Source: Actinoplanes sp. M2I2
Lineage (GTDB): Bacteria > Actinomycetota > Actinomycetes > Mycobacteriales > Micromonosporaceae
Assembly (NCBI RefSeq): GCF_023544445.1
Contig: NZ_JALPVJ010000014.1
Location: 124,001 to 188,000, forward strand
DNA: 64,000 nt
Direction: 5' to 3'
The position numbers were made by a program, and so were the translations under genes. A model generated the notes under the pieces. The model saw only the letters and a list, made by a program, of their open reading frames with translations. It did not search any database and had not been told where the DNA came from. Shown here piece after piece: positions 1 through 8,896 of this stretch (positions are counted from its first letter, which is position 1; every line of letters begins with the position of its first letter).

Positions 1-678
1 GACGGCCTCGGCGGTGGCGGCCGGCGCGGCGATCGCGACCAGCTCGATGCCCAGCGACTCGGCGATCGAGGTCGCGAGCAGCTGGGCCGGCCGCCCGGGC
101 GTCGAGGGCAGCGCGGGCGCGAGCAGGCCGACGCGGCGATGGCCCAGCCCGGCCAGATGGGCGAACGCGGTGTGAACCCCGTACTCGTTGTCGAAGAGCA
201 CACTGCTGGAGCCGGGCCGGCTCACCAGCGCGTCGCCGATCGACACGACCGCGACCGAGGGGTCGAGCAGGCGCCAGTAATCGGCCGTGGGATCGACCGG
301 CGAGACGAGCGCGCCGTCGACACGCTGCGCGGCGAACTGCTCCACGATGCGGCGTTCGAGCGAAGGGTCGGCATCGGCGTCGGCGATCGTCGCGAACCTC
401 CCCTGCCCGCGCAGAGCCCGGGTGAGCAGCACCGAGAAGTCCTGCTGCCAGAGATCGCGCAACGAGCCGGAGACCCCGACCCAGCCCGTACGCCCGCTGG
501 CCAGCGCCCGGGCGATCGGGTCGACCGTGTAGCCCAGCTCGTCGGCGAGCTCACGGACCCGCTGGATCGTGGCCGGCGAGCCGCGCAGGCCGCGCAACGC
601 GTAGGAGGTCGCGGCGAGCGACAGCCCGGCCGCGGAGGCCAGGTCCTGCAGCGTCCGTCGCCCCTGCTGCCTCGACAC
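1..678 (-). CDS. LacI-family transcriptional regulator (3' end beyond window)
   Basis: Reading leftward from a GTG at 678, the protein opens with a LacI helix-turn-helix (RRTLQDLASAAGLSLAATSY, then a hinge like LGYTVDPIARALASGRTG). It continues into the periplasmic-binding-protein-like effector domain (QRVDGALVSPVDP, LAGLGHRRVGLL). About 226 codons are present and the end lies off the left edge. LacI proteins usually bind sugars or related metabolites and repress neighbouring catabolic genes. The gene is divergent from the amidohydrolase/dioxygenase pair at 926-2406, and two GAAGCGCTTC palindromes lie between them, so it probably controls that pair and itself. The effector is unknown. The alanine-rich helix after LSLAA is slightly unusual for LacI DNA contacts but stays within the family. 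Confidence 0.9.
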   Translation of the reverse strand, partial: MSRQQGRRTLQDLASAAGLSLAATSYALRGLRGSPATIQRVRELADELGYTVDPIARALASGRTGWVGVSGSLRDLWQQDFSVLLTRALRGQGRFATIADADADPSLERRIVEQFAAQRVDGALVSPVDPTADYWRLLDPSVAVVSIGDALVSRPGSSSVLFDNEYGVHTAFAHLAGLGHRRVGLLAPALPSTPGRPAQLLATSIAESLGIELVAIAAPAATAEAV

Positions 679-846
679 CGGCCGACAGTAACACCGCCCG
701 GCCTCCCCCTACCCCTCCTCGCCTGCCACCCACCCGGGGTTTGCGGCGACCTTCCTTCTTGGCAAGCCGGAGCACCCGAGTTGTCCACAGGCGGCCGCGC
801 TCCTGCTTCGTCCCGGTGCCCGGGAACACATTGCGAGAACTAGAGG

Positions 847-883
847 GAAGCGCTTCACTTATCCCCAGAGTGAAGCGCTTCAC
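847..883. promoter_or_regulatory. Two LacI-type operators
   Basis: GAAGCGCTTCAC lies at 847-858 and the 14-base perfect palindrome GTGAAGCGCTTCAC at 870-883. Their centres are 25 bases apart. AAGCGCTT cores of this kind are typical LacI-family operators. They lie between the divergent regulator (start 678) and the amidohydrolase start at 926, so the regulator encoded at 1-678 is the likely binder. Confidence 0.8.
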
Positions 884-925
884 CCGGATGCGCGCCGCAC
901 GTGAAACCGTCTGCCAGGAGGGCCC

Positions 926-1897
926 ATGGTGTTCGACTGCCATCAGCATCTGTGGCCGCCGCGCCTGGTCGAGGCCCTGCGCCGCCGTTCGACCTATCCC
1001 TATCTGCGGGAGTGGACGCTTCACCTGCCGGGCGAGGACCCGTACGAGGTGGACCCGAACGCTCACGATGTCGAACGCCGCCATGATCAAGAGCGGCGAG
1101 ACGGCCGGTCCCGCGTTCTGGTGTCGCTGTCCAGCCCTCTCGGCATCGAGCACCTGCCCGCCCACGACGGCGTCGAGCTGATCGACATCTGGCACGAGAG
1201 CGCCCTCGAGCTGGGCGAGCCGTTCCACGTGTGGGCCGCCGCCCCGGTCACCGAGCTCGACCCGGACGGCCTGGCCAAGGTGCTGCGCGACGATCGCGTC
1301 GCCGGGCTGCAACTGCCGGCCACCGCGCTCGCCGACCCGGCCGGCATCGCCCACGTCGGACCGCTGCTGACCGAGGCCGAGAAGGCGGACAAGCCCGTGC
1401 TCGTGCACCCCGGCCCCGCGCCGGCCTGCGACCCGGGGCTGCCTGCCTGGTGGCCGGCCCTGGTCCCGTACGTGTCACAGCTGCACCAGTCGTGGCTCGC
1501 CTGGCACGTCGCGGGCCGGGCCCGGCACCCCGCGCTGCGCATCGGGTTCGTCGCCCTGGCCGGGCTGGCCCCGCTGCACCACGAACGGCTGGCCGCGCGC
1601 GGCGGGGCGCTCGGCGCACTCGATCCGGACGTGTTCTACGAGACCTCGTCGTACGGCACCCGGGCCGTCGACGCCCTGGTCCGCGTCGTCGGCGTCGACC
1701 CGATCGTCTCGGGCTCCGACCGGCCGTACGCGCAAGCCGTCGACCCCGGCCTGGGCGCGGCCTTCACCCACGCCCTGTTCGAGGCCAACCCCCGCCGCTT
1801 CCTCACCGGACGCCGCGGTCCCACCGAAGAGCGCGGCACAGCCGCAGAGCGCGACGGCGAAGAGAGCGGGACAACGATGGGAGTGCGCGGATGCTGA
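926..1897 (+). CDS. Amidohydrolase-2 family metal-dependent hydrolase
   Basis: This 323-residue protein begins MVFDCHQHLWPP, the N-terminal metal-binding HxH (here HQH) of the amidohydrolase-2/TIM-barrel group that includes lactonases and decarboxylases. A later strand has KPVLVHPGPAP with the barrel His, and VSGSDRPYA near the C-terminus carries the conserved Asp. The start is fixed by AGGAGG at 916-921. It overlaps the next gene by ATGCTGA, so the two are translationally coupled. The last 30 or so residues are polar and low in complexity (EERGTAAERDGEESG). The substrate is not known. Control by the upstream LacI regulator suggests a small carboxylic acid, lactone or sugar-derived compound. 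Confidence 0.82.
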   Translation: MVFDCHQHLWPPRLVEALRRRSTYPYLREWTLHLPGEDPYEVDPNAHDVERRHDQERRDGRSRVLVSLSSPLGIEHLPAHDGVELIDIWHESALELGEPFHVWAAAPVTELDPDGLAKVLRDDRVAGLQLPATALADPAGIAHVGPLLTEAEKADKPVLVHPGPAPACDPGLPAWWPALVPYVSQLHQSWLAWHVAGRARHPALRIGFVALAGLAPLHHERLAARGGALGALDPDVFYETSSYGTRAVDALVRVVGVDPIVSGSDRPYAQAVDPGLGAAFTHALFEANPRRFLTGRRGPTEERGTAAERDGEESGTTMGVRGC

Positions 1898-2406
1898 CGG
1901 AAGAGTCTTCGAGGATCGTGTTGCCGGCCCTGCCCGGCCGGGTGCTCGACCCGCCGGAGCTCAAGCGCTGGGTGGCGGAGCTGGCCGCCCGGCCCGAGCT
2001 GTGGGAGCACCTGGTGCGGCACGACACCGGCAAGCGGCACTACGCGTCGGTCTACCGCGACAGCGACATCGACGTCTGGGCGCTGTGCTGGAACCTTGTG
2101 GACGACACCGGCTGGCACGACCACGACACGTCGTCGGGGGCGGTCGCCGTGACCCGGGGCGCGGTTACCGAGGCCACCCCGCGGATGGGCGGCGAGCCGG
2201 TCACCCGGGTCGTCGAGGCCGGGCGGACGTTCGCGTTCGGGCCCGACCACATCCACCGGATGGGCGGGGCGGTCGACGGCTCGGTCTCCCTGCACGCGTA
2301 CTCGCCGCCGCTGTGGCGGATGGGGCAGTACTCGATCAGCCGGTCGGGCGTGCTGCGCCGCCGGGCGGTCAGCTACGCCGACGAGCTCAGGCCCATCGAC
2401 GAGTAG
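1891..2406 (+). CDS. Cysteine dioxygenase-like cupin
   Basis: The product has 171 residues. A cupin metal site is visible as W75-H76-D77-H78 and a third His in SVSLHAYSPP (about H135), which matches the His-x-His and distal His iron ligands of cysteine dioxygenase. The PDHIHRMGG segment before it is also typical of this family. Enzymes of this group oxidise the thiol of cysteine or a similar small thiol to the sulfinate. The ATG overlaps the stop of the amidohydrolase gene (ATGCTGA), so both are made from one message under the LacI operators upstream. Its 3' end overlaps the convergent lyase gene by 34 bases. Whether cysteine is the true substrate cannot be told from sequence alone. Confidence 0.75.
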   Translation: MLTEESSRIVLPALPGRVLDPPELKRWVAELAARPELWEHLVRHDTGKRHYASVYRDSDIDVWALCWNLVDDTGWHDHDTSSGAVAVTRGAVTEATPRMGGEPVTRVVEAGRTFAFGPDHIHRMGGAVDGSVSLHAYSPPLWRMGQYSISRSGVLRRRAVSYADELRPIDE

Positions 2407-3832
2407 TCGAGCACCGCGCCCAGCTCGGGCAGCAGGTCCGCCGCGCGTTCCAGGTCGGCGCCCAGCGGCCGGTCGTCCTCGGACGGGTCGAGCTCCTCGG
2501 AGGCCATCTCGAACGCCTCCCGGAGCGGGCCCGCGATGAGCCGGCCCGGGGCCATCCGCAGCGCGCGGACGGCGGCGACCAGTTCGGCGGCGAGCAGCGT
2601 CGGTGCCAGCTGGGTCATCGTGCGCAGCGAGCGGGCGCCCTGGGTGGCGAAGCTGGCGTGCTCCTCGAGGCCGAGCGAGATGCTGAGCGTGCCGGCCGCG
2701 GTCGGGGTCATGCCGACCCGGATCTCGGTGAGCAGGTCCTGGACGACGTACTCGCTGATCATCAGGCCGGAGCTGCCGGCCGGGCCGGCCGCGAGGAAGG
2801 CCCGCAGACCGGTCAGGTCGGGCCGCATGAGCAGACCGAGCCGCGCGGTCGAGAGCGACAGCACCGGCAGGAACGCCCCGCGCACCGCGTCGAGCTGGGA
2901 CGCCAGCGTCGCCGTGTGGAACTGCCCGTGATGGCGGACCCCGTCCGGGGTGACCAGCGGGTTCTCGACGGCCGCGTTGATCTCGGCGGCGAGCGCGTCG
3001 TCCAGGCAGCGGGCCGCGTGGATGGCGGGCGCCGTCACCTGGGGCAGCACCCGCAAGCCGAACGGGTCCTGGATGCGCACCGGGGCCGCGCTCCCGGCGA
3101 CCAGGCGGCTCATCAGCCGGGCCACCTCGACCTGGCCGGGGTGGGCCCGGTAGCGGTGCACGGCCACGTCGTACGCCTCGGGGTTGCCCCGCAGCGCGAG
3201 AAAGCTCAGCGCCGCCACCACCACGGACGCGCGCAGCTGGCTCTGGACCCGTTGCAGCGCGATCGCGGCGGTGGCCACGGTGAGCGCGCTGGAACTGATC
3301 ATCGGCAGCGCGTCGGTGGCCCCGATCACGGTGGTGTCGGCCCCTTGCCGTCGCGCCAGGGGCGTTCGCCGGCCAGCGTCAGGCTCAGCTCGGCCAGGGC
3401 GGCCAGGTCGCCGGTGCCGATGGCGCCCCAGGAGTGGATCGTCGGCACCGCGCCGTCGTGCAGGGCCGCACCCAGCGCCTCGGCCACCTGCCGGGAGACG
3501 CCCGAGCCGCCGGCCAGGATCTGGTTGAGCCGGACGGCCATCATCGCCCGGGCCGTGACGTCGTCGACCACGGGGCCGACCGCCGCGCAGTGACTGCGGA
3601 GCAGCCGCAGGGCGCGCTCGGCGTCGTCGGCCGTCCGCTCGTGCCGATTGGCCCCGACACCGGTGTTGGCCCCGTAGACTGCCCCGTGCGCCCGCGCCTG
3701 TTGCAGCATGGCATGCCGCCCCTCGACCCGCCGGAGAGCCACCGGGTCGACCTCGACCCCGCAGCGACCGGCGGCGACGGCCAGCAGCGCGGTCATCGTC
3801 AAACTGCGGCCGTCCAGTCGTTCTGCCTGCAT
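2373..3832 (-). pseudogene. HAL/PAL-family aromatic amino acid lyase, frameshifted
   Basis: Reading leftward from ATG 3832, the first frame gives the N-terminal part of a histidine/phenylalanine ammonia-lyase (VYGANTGVGANR, about residues 52-63) and ends in the wrong frame near 3329. The rest continues in another frame from about 3340 (DALPMISSSAL, QDPFGLRVLPQV, ENPLV, GQFHTATLA). Adding one G to the run at 3341-3344 joins both parts into one 486-residue protein of normal family length. The cofactor-forming Ala-Ser-Gly is absent: the segment reads GAIGTGDLAAL, so residues 139-141 are Gly-Thr-Gly with one residue fewer than in HAL. The gene may be a pseudogene, or the shift may be a sequencing error in a homopolymer. 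Start 3832 is chosen because homology begins there. Confidence 0.8.
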
Positions 3833-3882
3833 AGCGCCACCATCACACGTGTTTCTAGACCGTAACGGCTCCCCCAGGACGT

Positions 3883-3927
3883 TTGACATCTTATTCACTA
3901 CCCCTGAAGTATGAATAGTGGTATTCA
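3883..3927 (+). promoter_or_regulatory. Candidate promoter/operator of the osmoprotectant operon
   Basis: TTGACA at 3883-3888 is a perfect -35 hexamer. A -10 of AAGTAT at 3907-3912 would give an 18-base spacer. In the same stretch the hexamer TATTCA occurs at 3892 and 3922 and its inverse TGAATA at 3912, which could form a regulator site. The region is distinctly AT-rich relative to its flanks and lies 20 bases upstream of the ATPase start at 3947. Confidence 0.45.
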
Positions 3928-3946
3928 ATCGCTAGCCTGGAGCGCC

Positions 3947-4954
3947 ATGATCACATTCGATGACGTCGTGAAGGTCTACCCCGGCGGCGGCACCGCGGTC
4001 GATCACGTGTCGCTCGAGCTGGCCACCGGTAAGACCACGGTGTTCGTCGGGCCGTCAGGCTGCGGAAAGACCACGTCCCTGCGCATGATCAACAGGATGA
4101 TCAGTCCGACCTCGGGTCGCGTGCTCATCGACGGCAAGGACGTCGCCGGGCAGGACGAGGCGCTGCTGCGGCGGGGCATCGGCTACGTGATCCAGCACGC
4201 GGGCCTGTTCCCGCACCGCACCGTGCTCGACAACGTCGCCACGGTGCCCGTCCTGCTCGGCAAGACCCGCCGGGAGGCCCGCGAGGCGGCGATGAAGCTG
4301 CTCGAGCGGGTCGGCCTGGCCGCCGAGTTCGCCCAGCGCTACCCGGCCCAACTCTCCGGCGGCCAGCAGCAGCGGGTCGGCGTGGCCCGGGCGCTCGCCG
4401 CCGACCCGCCGATCATGCTGATGGACGAGCCGTTCAGCGCGGTCGACCCGGTCGTCCGCGAGGGCCTGCACCGGGAGTTCCTGCGGCTGCAACAGGAGCT
4501 CGGCAAGACGATCGTCATGGTCACCCACGACATCGACGAGGCGATCAAGCTCGGTGACGAAGTCGTGATCTTCCGCCAGGGTGGCGTCGTGGCCCAGGTC
4601 GGCACGCCGCAGGAGCTGCTGGCCGACCCGGCCGACGACTTCGTGGCGGAGTTCGTGGGCCGCGACCGCGGGCTGCGCAGCCTCTCCTTCGACACCGCGG
4701 CCGGGCTGCCGGTGCGGCCCCTGCCGGCCGAGCTCGTCGTCGACGACGCGGGCCGGCCGCTGGGCTGGAAGTCGGCCGACGGCGTACGACCGACCGGCGG
4801 CACCTTCACCAGCGCCGACACCCTGCGACTGGTCGCCGACCTGGCCATCCTCTCGCCGGTGGGCATCGCCGTGCGGGTGGACGCCGACGGTGTCGCGGAC
4901 GGCATCGCGCCGCACCACGACCTGGCCGACTACCTCGCGGCACGGCGCAGCTGA
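3947..4954 (+). CDS. opuCA: Quaternary-amine uptake ABC transporter, ATPase
   Basis: The 335-residue ATPase energises uptake of glycine betaine, choline or related osmoprotectants at the cytoplasmic membrane. Walker A is GPSGCGKTTS, the Q-loop lies in YVIQHAGLFPH, the signature is LSGGQQQR and Walker B is PIMLMDEPFSA with the family-specific FSAVDP. HDIDEA supplies the switch His. The C-terminal 90 residues resemble a shortened CBS module, the ionic-strength sensor in this subfamily. It heads a four-gene operon with overlapping or coupled starts (ATPase, permease, permease, binding protein), the full composition of an OpuC/ProU-type system. An in-frame upstream ATG at 3911 is less likely, because GGAG lies just before 3947 and homology begins there. 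Confidence 0.92.
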   Translation: MITFDDVVKVYPGGGTAVDHVSLELATGKTTVFVGPSGCGKTTSLRMINRMISPTSGRVLIDGKDVAGQDEALLRRGIGYVIQHAGLFPHRTVLDNVATVPVLLGKTRREAREAAMKLLERVGLAAEFAQRYPAQLSGGQQQRVGVARALAADPPIMLMDEPFSAVDPVVREGLHREFLRLQQELGKTIVMVTHDIDEAIKLGDEVVIFRQGGVVAQVGTPQELLADPADDFVAEFVGRDRGLRSLSFDTAAGLPVRPLPAELVVDDAGRPLGWKSADGVRPTGGTFTSADTLRLVADLAILSPVGIAVRVDADGVADGIAPHHDLADYLAARRS

Positions 4955-5604
4955 TGATCAATTACCTCTCGAACAACTCCGAGGCCGTGCTGGCCGCGCT
5001 GCGTCAGCACATCGTTCTCGCGCTGATCCCGGTGGTGCTGGGCTTCCTCATCGCGCTGCCGATCGGCTACCTCGGTGTCCGCGTCCCGTGGCTCTACCAC
5101 CCGCTGGTCAACGTGGCCGGGGTGCTCTACTCGATCCCGTCGCTGGCGCTGTTCGTGTTCCTGCCGGTCGTGCTGGGCACCAAGATCCTGTCGCCGCTCA
5201 ACATCGTCGTCGCGCTCACGATCTACACCGTCGCGTTGCTGGCCCGGACGGTCGCCGACGGCCTGCGGTCGGTCGACTTCCTCATCACCGAGTCGGCCAC
5301 CGCGATGGGCTACCGGCGGTTCCGGCGGCTCGTCGACGTGGAACTGCCGGTGGCGCTGCCAGTGATCCTGGCCGGCCTGCGGGTGGCCACGGTGGCCAAC
5401 ATCAGCCTGGTCAGCGTCGGCGCGCTGATCGGCGTGGGCGGGCTGGGCCAGCTGTTCACCCGGGGCTTCCAGCTCTTCTACATCGAGCCGATCCTGGTCG
5501 GCGTCATCCTGTCGGTGCTGCTGGCCGGCGTGGCCGACCTGGTCATCGTGCTGATCCAGCGGGCGGTCACCCCGTGGACCCGCTTCCAAGGGAGCCGGGC
5601 GTGA
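4954..5604 (+). CDS. opuCB: Osmoprotectant ABC transporter permease (first)
   Basis: This 216-residue membrane protein has about six hydrophobic segments and the inner-membrane-component signature around ESATAMGYRRFRRLVDVELPVALPVILAG in the cytoplasmic coupling loop (EAA motif). It has the compact OpuCB/YehW form. Its ATG overlaps the ATPase stop (TGATG) and its stop overlaps the second permease start (GTGA). With the second permease it forms a heterodimeric channel. Confidence 0.9.
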   Translation: MINYLSNNSEAVLAALRQHIVLALIPVVLGFLIALPIGYLGVRVPWLYHPLVNVAGVLYSIPSLALFVFLPVVLGTKILSPLNIVVALTIYTVALLARTVADGLRSVDFLITESATAMGYRRFRRLVDVELPVALPVILAGLRVATVANISLVSVGALIGVGGLGQLFTRGFQLFYIEPILVGVILSVLLAGVADLVIVLIQRAVTPWTRFQGSRA

Positions 5605-6260
5605 ATCTCTCCTACCTGTTCGACGCGGCCCACTGGGACTTCAGCACCTCGGGCAGCATCCCGCAGCTGCTGCTCTCCCACATCTGGTACGTCTTCCTGG
5701 CTCTCGTCATCGGCACGGCGATCGCGCTGCCCATCGGCCTGTACATCGGGCACACCGGGCGGGGTTCGTTCATCGCGATCAACGCGGGCAACGCCGGCCG
5801 CTCCCTGCCGACGCTCGGCCTGCTGATGCTCATGGTCACCCTGCTCGGCCTGGGCCTGCTCCCGGTGCTCATCGCCCTCACCGTGCTGGTCATCCCGCCG
5901 ATCCTCACCTCGGCCTACGCCGGGCTGCGCTCCCTCGACCAGCGCGTCGTGGACGCCGCCCGGGGCGTGGGCATGCGCCCCTGGCAGGTGCTCACCCGGG
6001 TGGAGCTGCCCATGGCGCTGCCGGTGCTGATGAGCGGCTTCCGCAGCGCGGCGCTGCAGGTGGTCGCCACCGCGACCGTCGCCGCCGCGGTCGGCCTGGG
6101 CGGGCTGGGCCGCCTGCTGATCGACGGCCTGGCCGTCAACGACTACTCCCGAGTGCTGGCCGGCGCCATTGTCGTCGCGGTGCTGGCCGTCCTGCTCGAC
6201 CTGATCCTGGCGCTGGCACAGCGCTGGATCATCTCGCCCGGTCTCCGGGCTTCCCGATGA
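5601..6260 (+). CDS. opuCD: Osmoprotectant ABC transporter permease (second)
   Basis: The 219-residue protein starts at GTG 5601, which overlaps the previous stop. It has about five to six membrane helices and the EAA-loop sequence DAARGVGMRPWQVLTRVELP. The GNAGRSLPTLGLL and PPILTSAYAGL segments are typical of the OpuCD/YehY half of betaine/choline importers. The stop overlaps an in-frame ATG at 6257, but the binding protein more likely starts at 6272. Confidence 0.9.
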   Translation: MNLSYLFDAAHWDFSTSGSIPQLLLSHIWYVFLALVIGTAIALPIGLYIGHTGRGSFIAINAGNAGRSLPTLGLLMLMVTLLGLGLLPVLIALTVLVIPPILTSAYAGLRSLDQRVVDAARGVGMRPWQVLTRVELPMALPVLMSGFRSAALQVVATATVAAAVGLGGLGRLLIDGLAVNDYSRVLAGAIVVAVLAVLLDLILALAQRWIISPGLRASR

Positions 6261-6271
6261 AAGGTCCCTTG

Positions 6272-7204
6272 ATGAAGCGTTTTGGCCGATTCAGCTTGGT
6301 GAGCGCCGCCGTGGCGCTCACCGTTGCCCTCACCGCCTGCGGAGCCGATGAAGACCCGCTGGCCAACGACAACGGCGGCGGCAGCGCCGCCCCCGGCACC
6401 ATCACCGTCGGCTCGGCGAACTTCGCCGAGAGCGAGCTGCTCGCCGAGATCTACTCGCAGGCCCTCGAGGCCAAGGGCGTGCAGGTCAAGCGTCAGTTCA
6501 ACATCGGCGCCCGCGAGCTCTACCTCAAGGCGCTGCAGGACGGCTCGATCGACCTGCTCCCCGAGTACAACGGCGCGCTGCTGTCGGCCCTGCAGAAGGG
6601 TGGGGCGGCCGAGGGCGTCAGCAGCCCCGAGGACGTGCTGGCGGCGCTGAAGAAGGTGCTCCCGTCGGGCACCGAGGTGCTCGAGCAGGCCGCGGCCGAG
6701 GACAAGGACACCCTGACCGTCACCCAGGAGACGGCGACCAAGTACAGCCTCAAGACGATCGACGACCTCAAGCCGGTCGCCGGCCAGCTGACCATCGGCG
6801 CGGGACCGGAGTGGCAGGAGCGCTTCCAGGGTCTCAAGGGCCTGGAGCAGGTCTACGGGGTGAAGTTCAAGGAGTTCAAGCCGCTCGACGCCGGTGGCCC
6901 GCTGACCGTCAACGCCCTGACCAAGAATCAGATCCAGGTCGGCAACATCTTCTCCACCGACTCGTCGATCGCGAAGAACAAGTTCGTCGTGCTGGAGGAC
7001 CCGAAGAACCTCTACCTGGCCGAGAACATCATCCCGCTGATCCGGACCACGGCGAACAACCCGACCGTGACCGGCGCGCTCAACGCGGTCTCGGCCAAGC
7101 TGACGACCGAGAACCTGACCACGACGCTGGCCAAGGTGCAGCTCGACAAGCAGGACACGGCCTCCGTGGCCAAGGGCTGGCTCAGCGAGAACGGCCTGGT
7201 CTGA
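6272..7204 (+). CDS. opuCC: Osmoprotectant-binding lipoprotein (OpuAC/OsmX type)
   Basis: The 310-residue solute-binding protein has a lipoprotein signal peptide (VALTVALTAC, with the lipid-modified Cys near residue 22). The mature part opens TITVGSANFAESELLAEIYSQ, the standard start of the OpuAC domain. AARELYLKAL-like and DLLPEYNGAL segments line the quaternary-amine pocket in this family. An ATG at 6257 is in frame, but GAAAGG at 6258-6263 is well spaced for 6272 and the signal peptide then has a normal N-region. It is the last gene of the operon, followed by a strong hairpin at 7211. Confidence 0.92.
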   Translation: MKRFGRFSLVSAAVALTVALTACGADEDPLANDNGGGSAAPGTITVGSANFAESELLAEIYSQALEAKGVQVKRQFNIGARELYLKALQDGSIDLLPEYNGALLSALQKGGAAEGVSSPEDVLAALKKVLPSGTEVLEQAAAEDKDTLTVTQETATKYSLKTIDDLKPVAGQLTIGAGPEWQERFQGLKGLEQVYGVKFKEFKPLDAGGPLTVNALTKNQIQVGNIFSTDSSIAKNKFVVLEDPKNLYLAENIIPLIRTTANNPTVTGALNAVSAKLTTENLTTTLAKVQLDKQDTASVAKGWLSENGLV

Positions 7205-7210
7205 CGTTGT

Positions 7211-7236
7211 GAGGGTGCCGCCCCGGCGGCACCCTC
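7211..7236 (+). terminator. Hairpin terminator after the osmoprotectant operon
   Basis: GAGGGTGCCGCC at 7211-7222 pairs exactly with GGCGGCACCCTC at 7225-7236, giving a 12-base GC-rich stem beginning 7 bases past the stop codon. There is no T-run, as is common for terminators in high-GC actinomycetes. Confidence 0.8.
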
Positions 7237-7297
7237 ATGCCGGGCCGAAACCCGCCGAATAAGAGGGGGACGCCCGCCCGCGACCCCGAGGACCCGC

Positions 7298-8896
7298 ATG
7301 ATGGCAACCGGCCCACGCCGTTGGCTCGGCGTCGCCCTGGTGCTCGCCGTCCTGGTGGGCGGAGGCGTCGCGACGGCCCTGGCCACCCTGGGCGTCAGCC
7401 GGGTGCAGCGCGAGCACGCGGCGCTGCTGATGGACCACAACGCCGACGCGATCCAGCGGGCGGTCGCCAACGAGGCGTCCCGCTACACCGAGACCCTGGC
7501 CGACATGACCGTCGCGGTCGGCTCGCAGACGCAGTTCAACGCCATCGACTTCGACACGATCACCTCCCGGCTGAGCCGCGACCGTCTGCCGGGCGCCAGC
7601 GCGGTCGGGTTCGTCGTACCCGCTCAGGCGGCCGAGGCGCCGGCCGTACAGCGCTACTGGCGGGCCCGCGGGGCCGACGACCTGCGGCTGCAGACCGTCG
7701 GGAACGCGACCGACCACCTTTTTCTGATCTACAGCCGAGCCCTGGACCACGTCACCTCGGCCACCGGGCGTGACCTCAGCCAGGCCCCCGAGCCCGCCGC
7801 GGCCCTGCGGTTCGCCCGGGCCAGCGGGGAGGTCACCGCGAGCCACCCGTACGTTCTGCTCAAGGACCGCGCCCTGCCCAACGCCTACCGTCAGCAGTCC
7901 TTCCTGCTGGCCGCCCCGGTCACCGGCGCCGCCGGTACGCCGGCCGACGGCCAGTTCCTGGGCTGGATGATCCTGTCGATGCGCGGCGGCGACTTCGTCG
8001 AGGAGACCCTGCACGCGTACGCCGGTGAGCTGGTCAAGGTGACGCTGAGCGACCTCGACGGGCCGTCGGTGACCCCCTTCGCCTCGACCAGGGAGCCCGC
8101 CCCGCTGCTGCCGGACGCGGGCCTGCGCCGCGAACGGACCGTCCTCGTCGGTGAGCGGGAATGGCAGATCTCGGTGCAGCCCACCGAGCGGCTGATCAGC
8201 AACACCGACCGCCGGCTGCCGTTCGCCACCCTCGCCATCGGGCTGCTGGTCACCGCGCTGGCCGGGATCCTGGCCGACTCCCGCCGGCGCGCGCTCAAGC
8301 GGGTGGCCGACGCGACCGCGGCCCTGCGGTACGACATCGAACGGCGCAAGTCCGTCGAGGCGCGGTTGCTCGATCGCGAGGACGAGTTGCGGCACCTGGC
8401 GATGCACGACGCGCTCACCTCGCTGCCCAACCGCACCCTGTTCCATGAGCGCCTCGAGGAATCCCTGGGCCAGCCGCTCGCCGTCTTCTTCATCGACCTG
8501 GACGGCTTCAAGGCGGTCAACGACGGGCTCGGGCACAGCGCCGGCGACACGCTGCTCATCGAGACGGCGGCCCGGCTGCTGCAGTGCGCCCGGTCCGGGG
8601 ACACCGTGGCCCGCCTGGGCGGCGACGAGTTCGCCGTGCTGGCCGCCACACCGGGCGCCGCCGTCGAGGCCGTCGCCGAGCGCATCGTGAGCTGCCTGCG
8701 GGCCCCGTTCGACATCGACGGTCAGCCGGTGACGATCAGCTGCAGCGTCGGGGTGGCCGTCGCCGCCGGCGACCCGGGTGAGAACGCGCAGCGCCTGGTC
8801 CACGCGGCCGACGAGGCGATGTACGCGGCGAAGGCGGCCGGCAAGAACCGCTACACGATCGCCGTCAAGGAATCCACCGCCGGATCCCGCTCCTGA
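7298..8896 (+). CDS. Membrane diguanylate cyclase with CHASE sensor
   Basis: The 532-residue protein makes cyclic di-GMP. An N-terminal membrane helix (about residues 10-32) is followed by an extracytoplasmic CHASE-type sensor (about 45-290, with FVVPAQAAEAPAVQRYW and YGL-like core strands). A second helix (about 305-325), a short coiled linker with ERRKSVEARLLDREDELRHL, and a C-terminal GGDEF domain complete it. The active site reads RLGGDEF, so the cyclase should be active, and RSGD five residues upstream is a complete inhibitory I-site. There is no EAL domain. The ligand of the sensor is unknown. The 3' end overlaps the convergent DUF998 gene by 32 bases. Confidence 0.93.
   Translation: MMATGPRRWLGVALVLAVLVGGGVATALATLGVSRVQREHAALLMDHNADAIQRAVANEASRYTETLADMTVAVGSQTQFNAIDFDTITSRLSRDRLPGASAVGFVVPAQAAEAPAVQRYWRARGADDLRLQTVGNATDHLFLIYSRALDHVTSATGRDLSQAPEPAAALRFARASGEVTASHPYVLLKDRALPNAYRQQSFLLAAPVTGAAGTPADGQFLGWMILSMRGGDFVEETLHAYAGELVKVTLSDLDGPSVTPFASTREPAPLLPDAGLRRERTVLVGEREWQISVQPTERLISNTDRRLPFATLAIGLLVTALAGILADSRRRALKRVADATAALRYDIERRKSVEARLLDREDELRHLAMHDALTSLPNRTLFHERLEESLGQPLAVFFIDLDGFKAVNDGLGHSAGDTLLIETAARLLQCARSGDTVARLGGDEFAVLAATPGAAVEAVAERIVSCLRAPFDIDGQPVTISCSVGVAVAAGDPGENAQRLVHAADEAMYAAKAAGKNRYTIAVKESTAGSRS

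Noticed and set aside
4581..6260. A 559-residue frame covering the second permease with a long N-terminal part
   Set aside because: The first 340 residues are the wrong frame of the ATPase and first permease. The real protein starts at GTG 5601.
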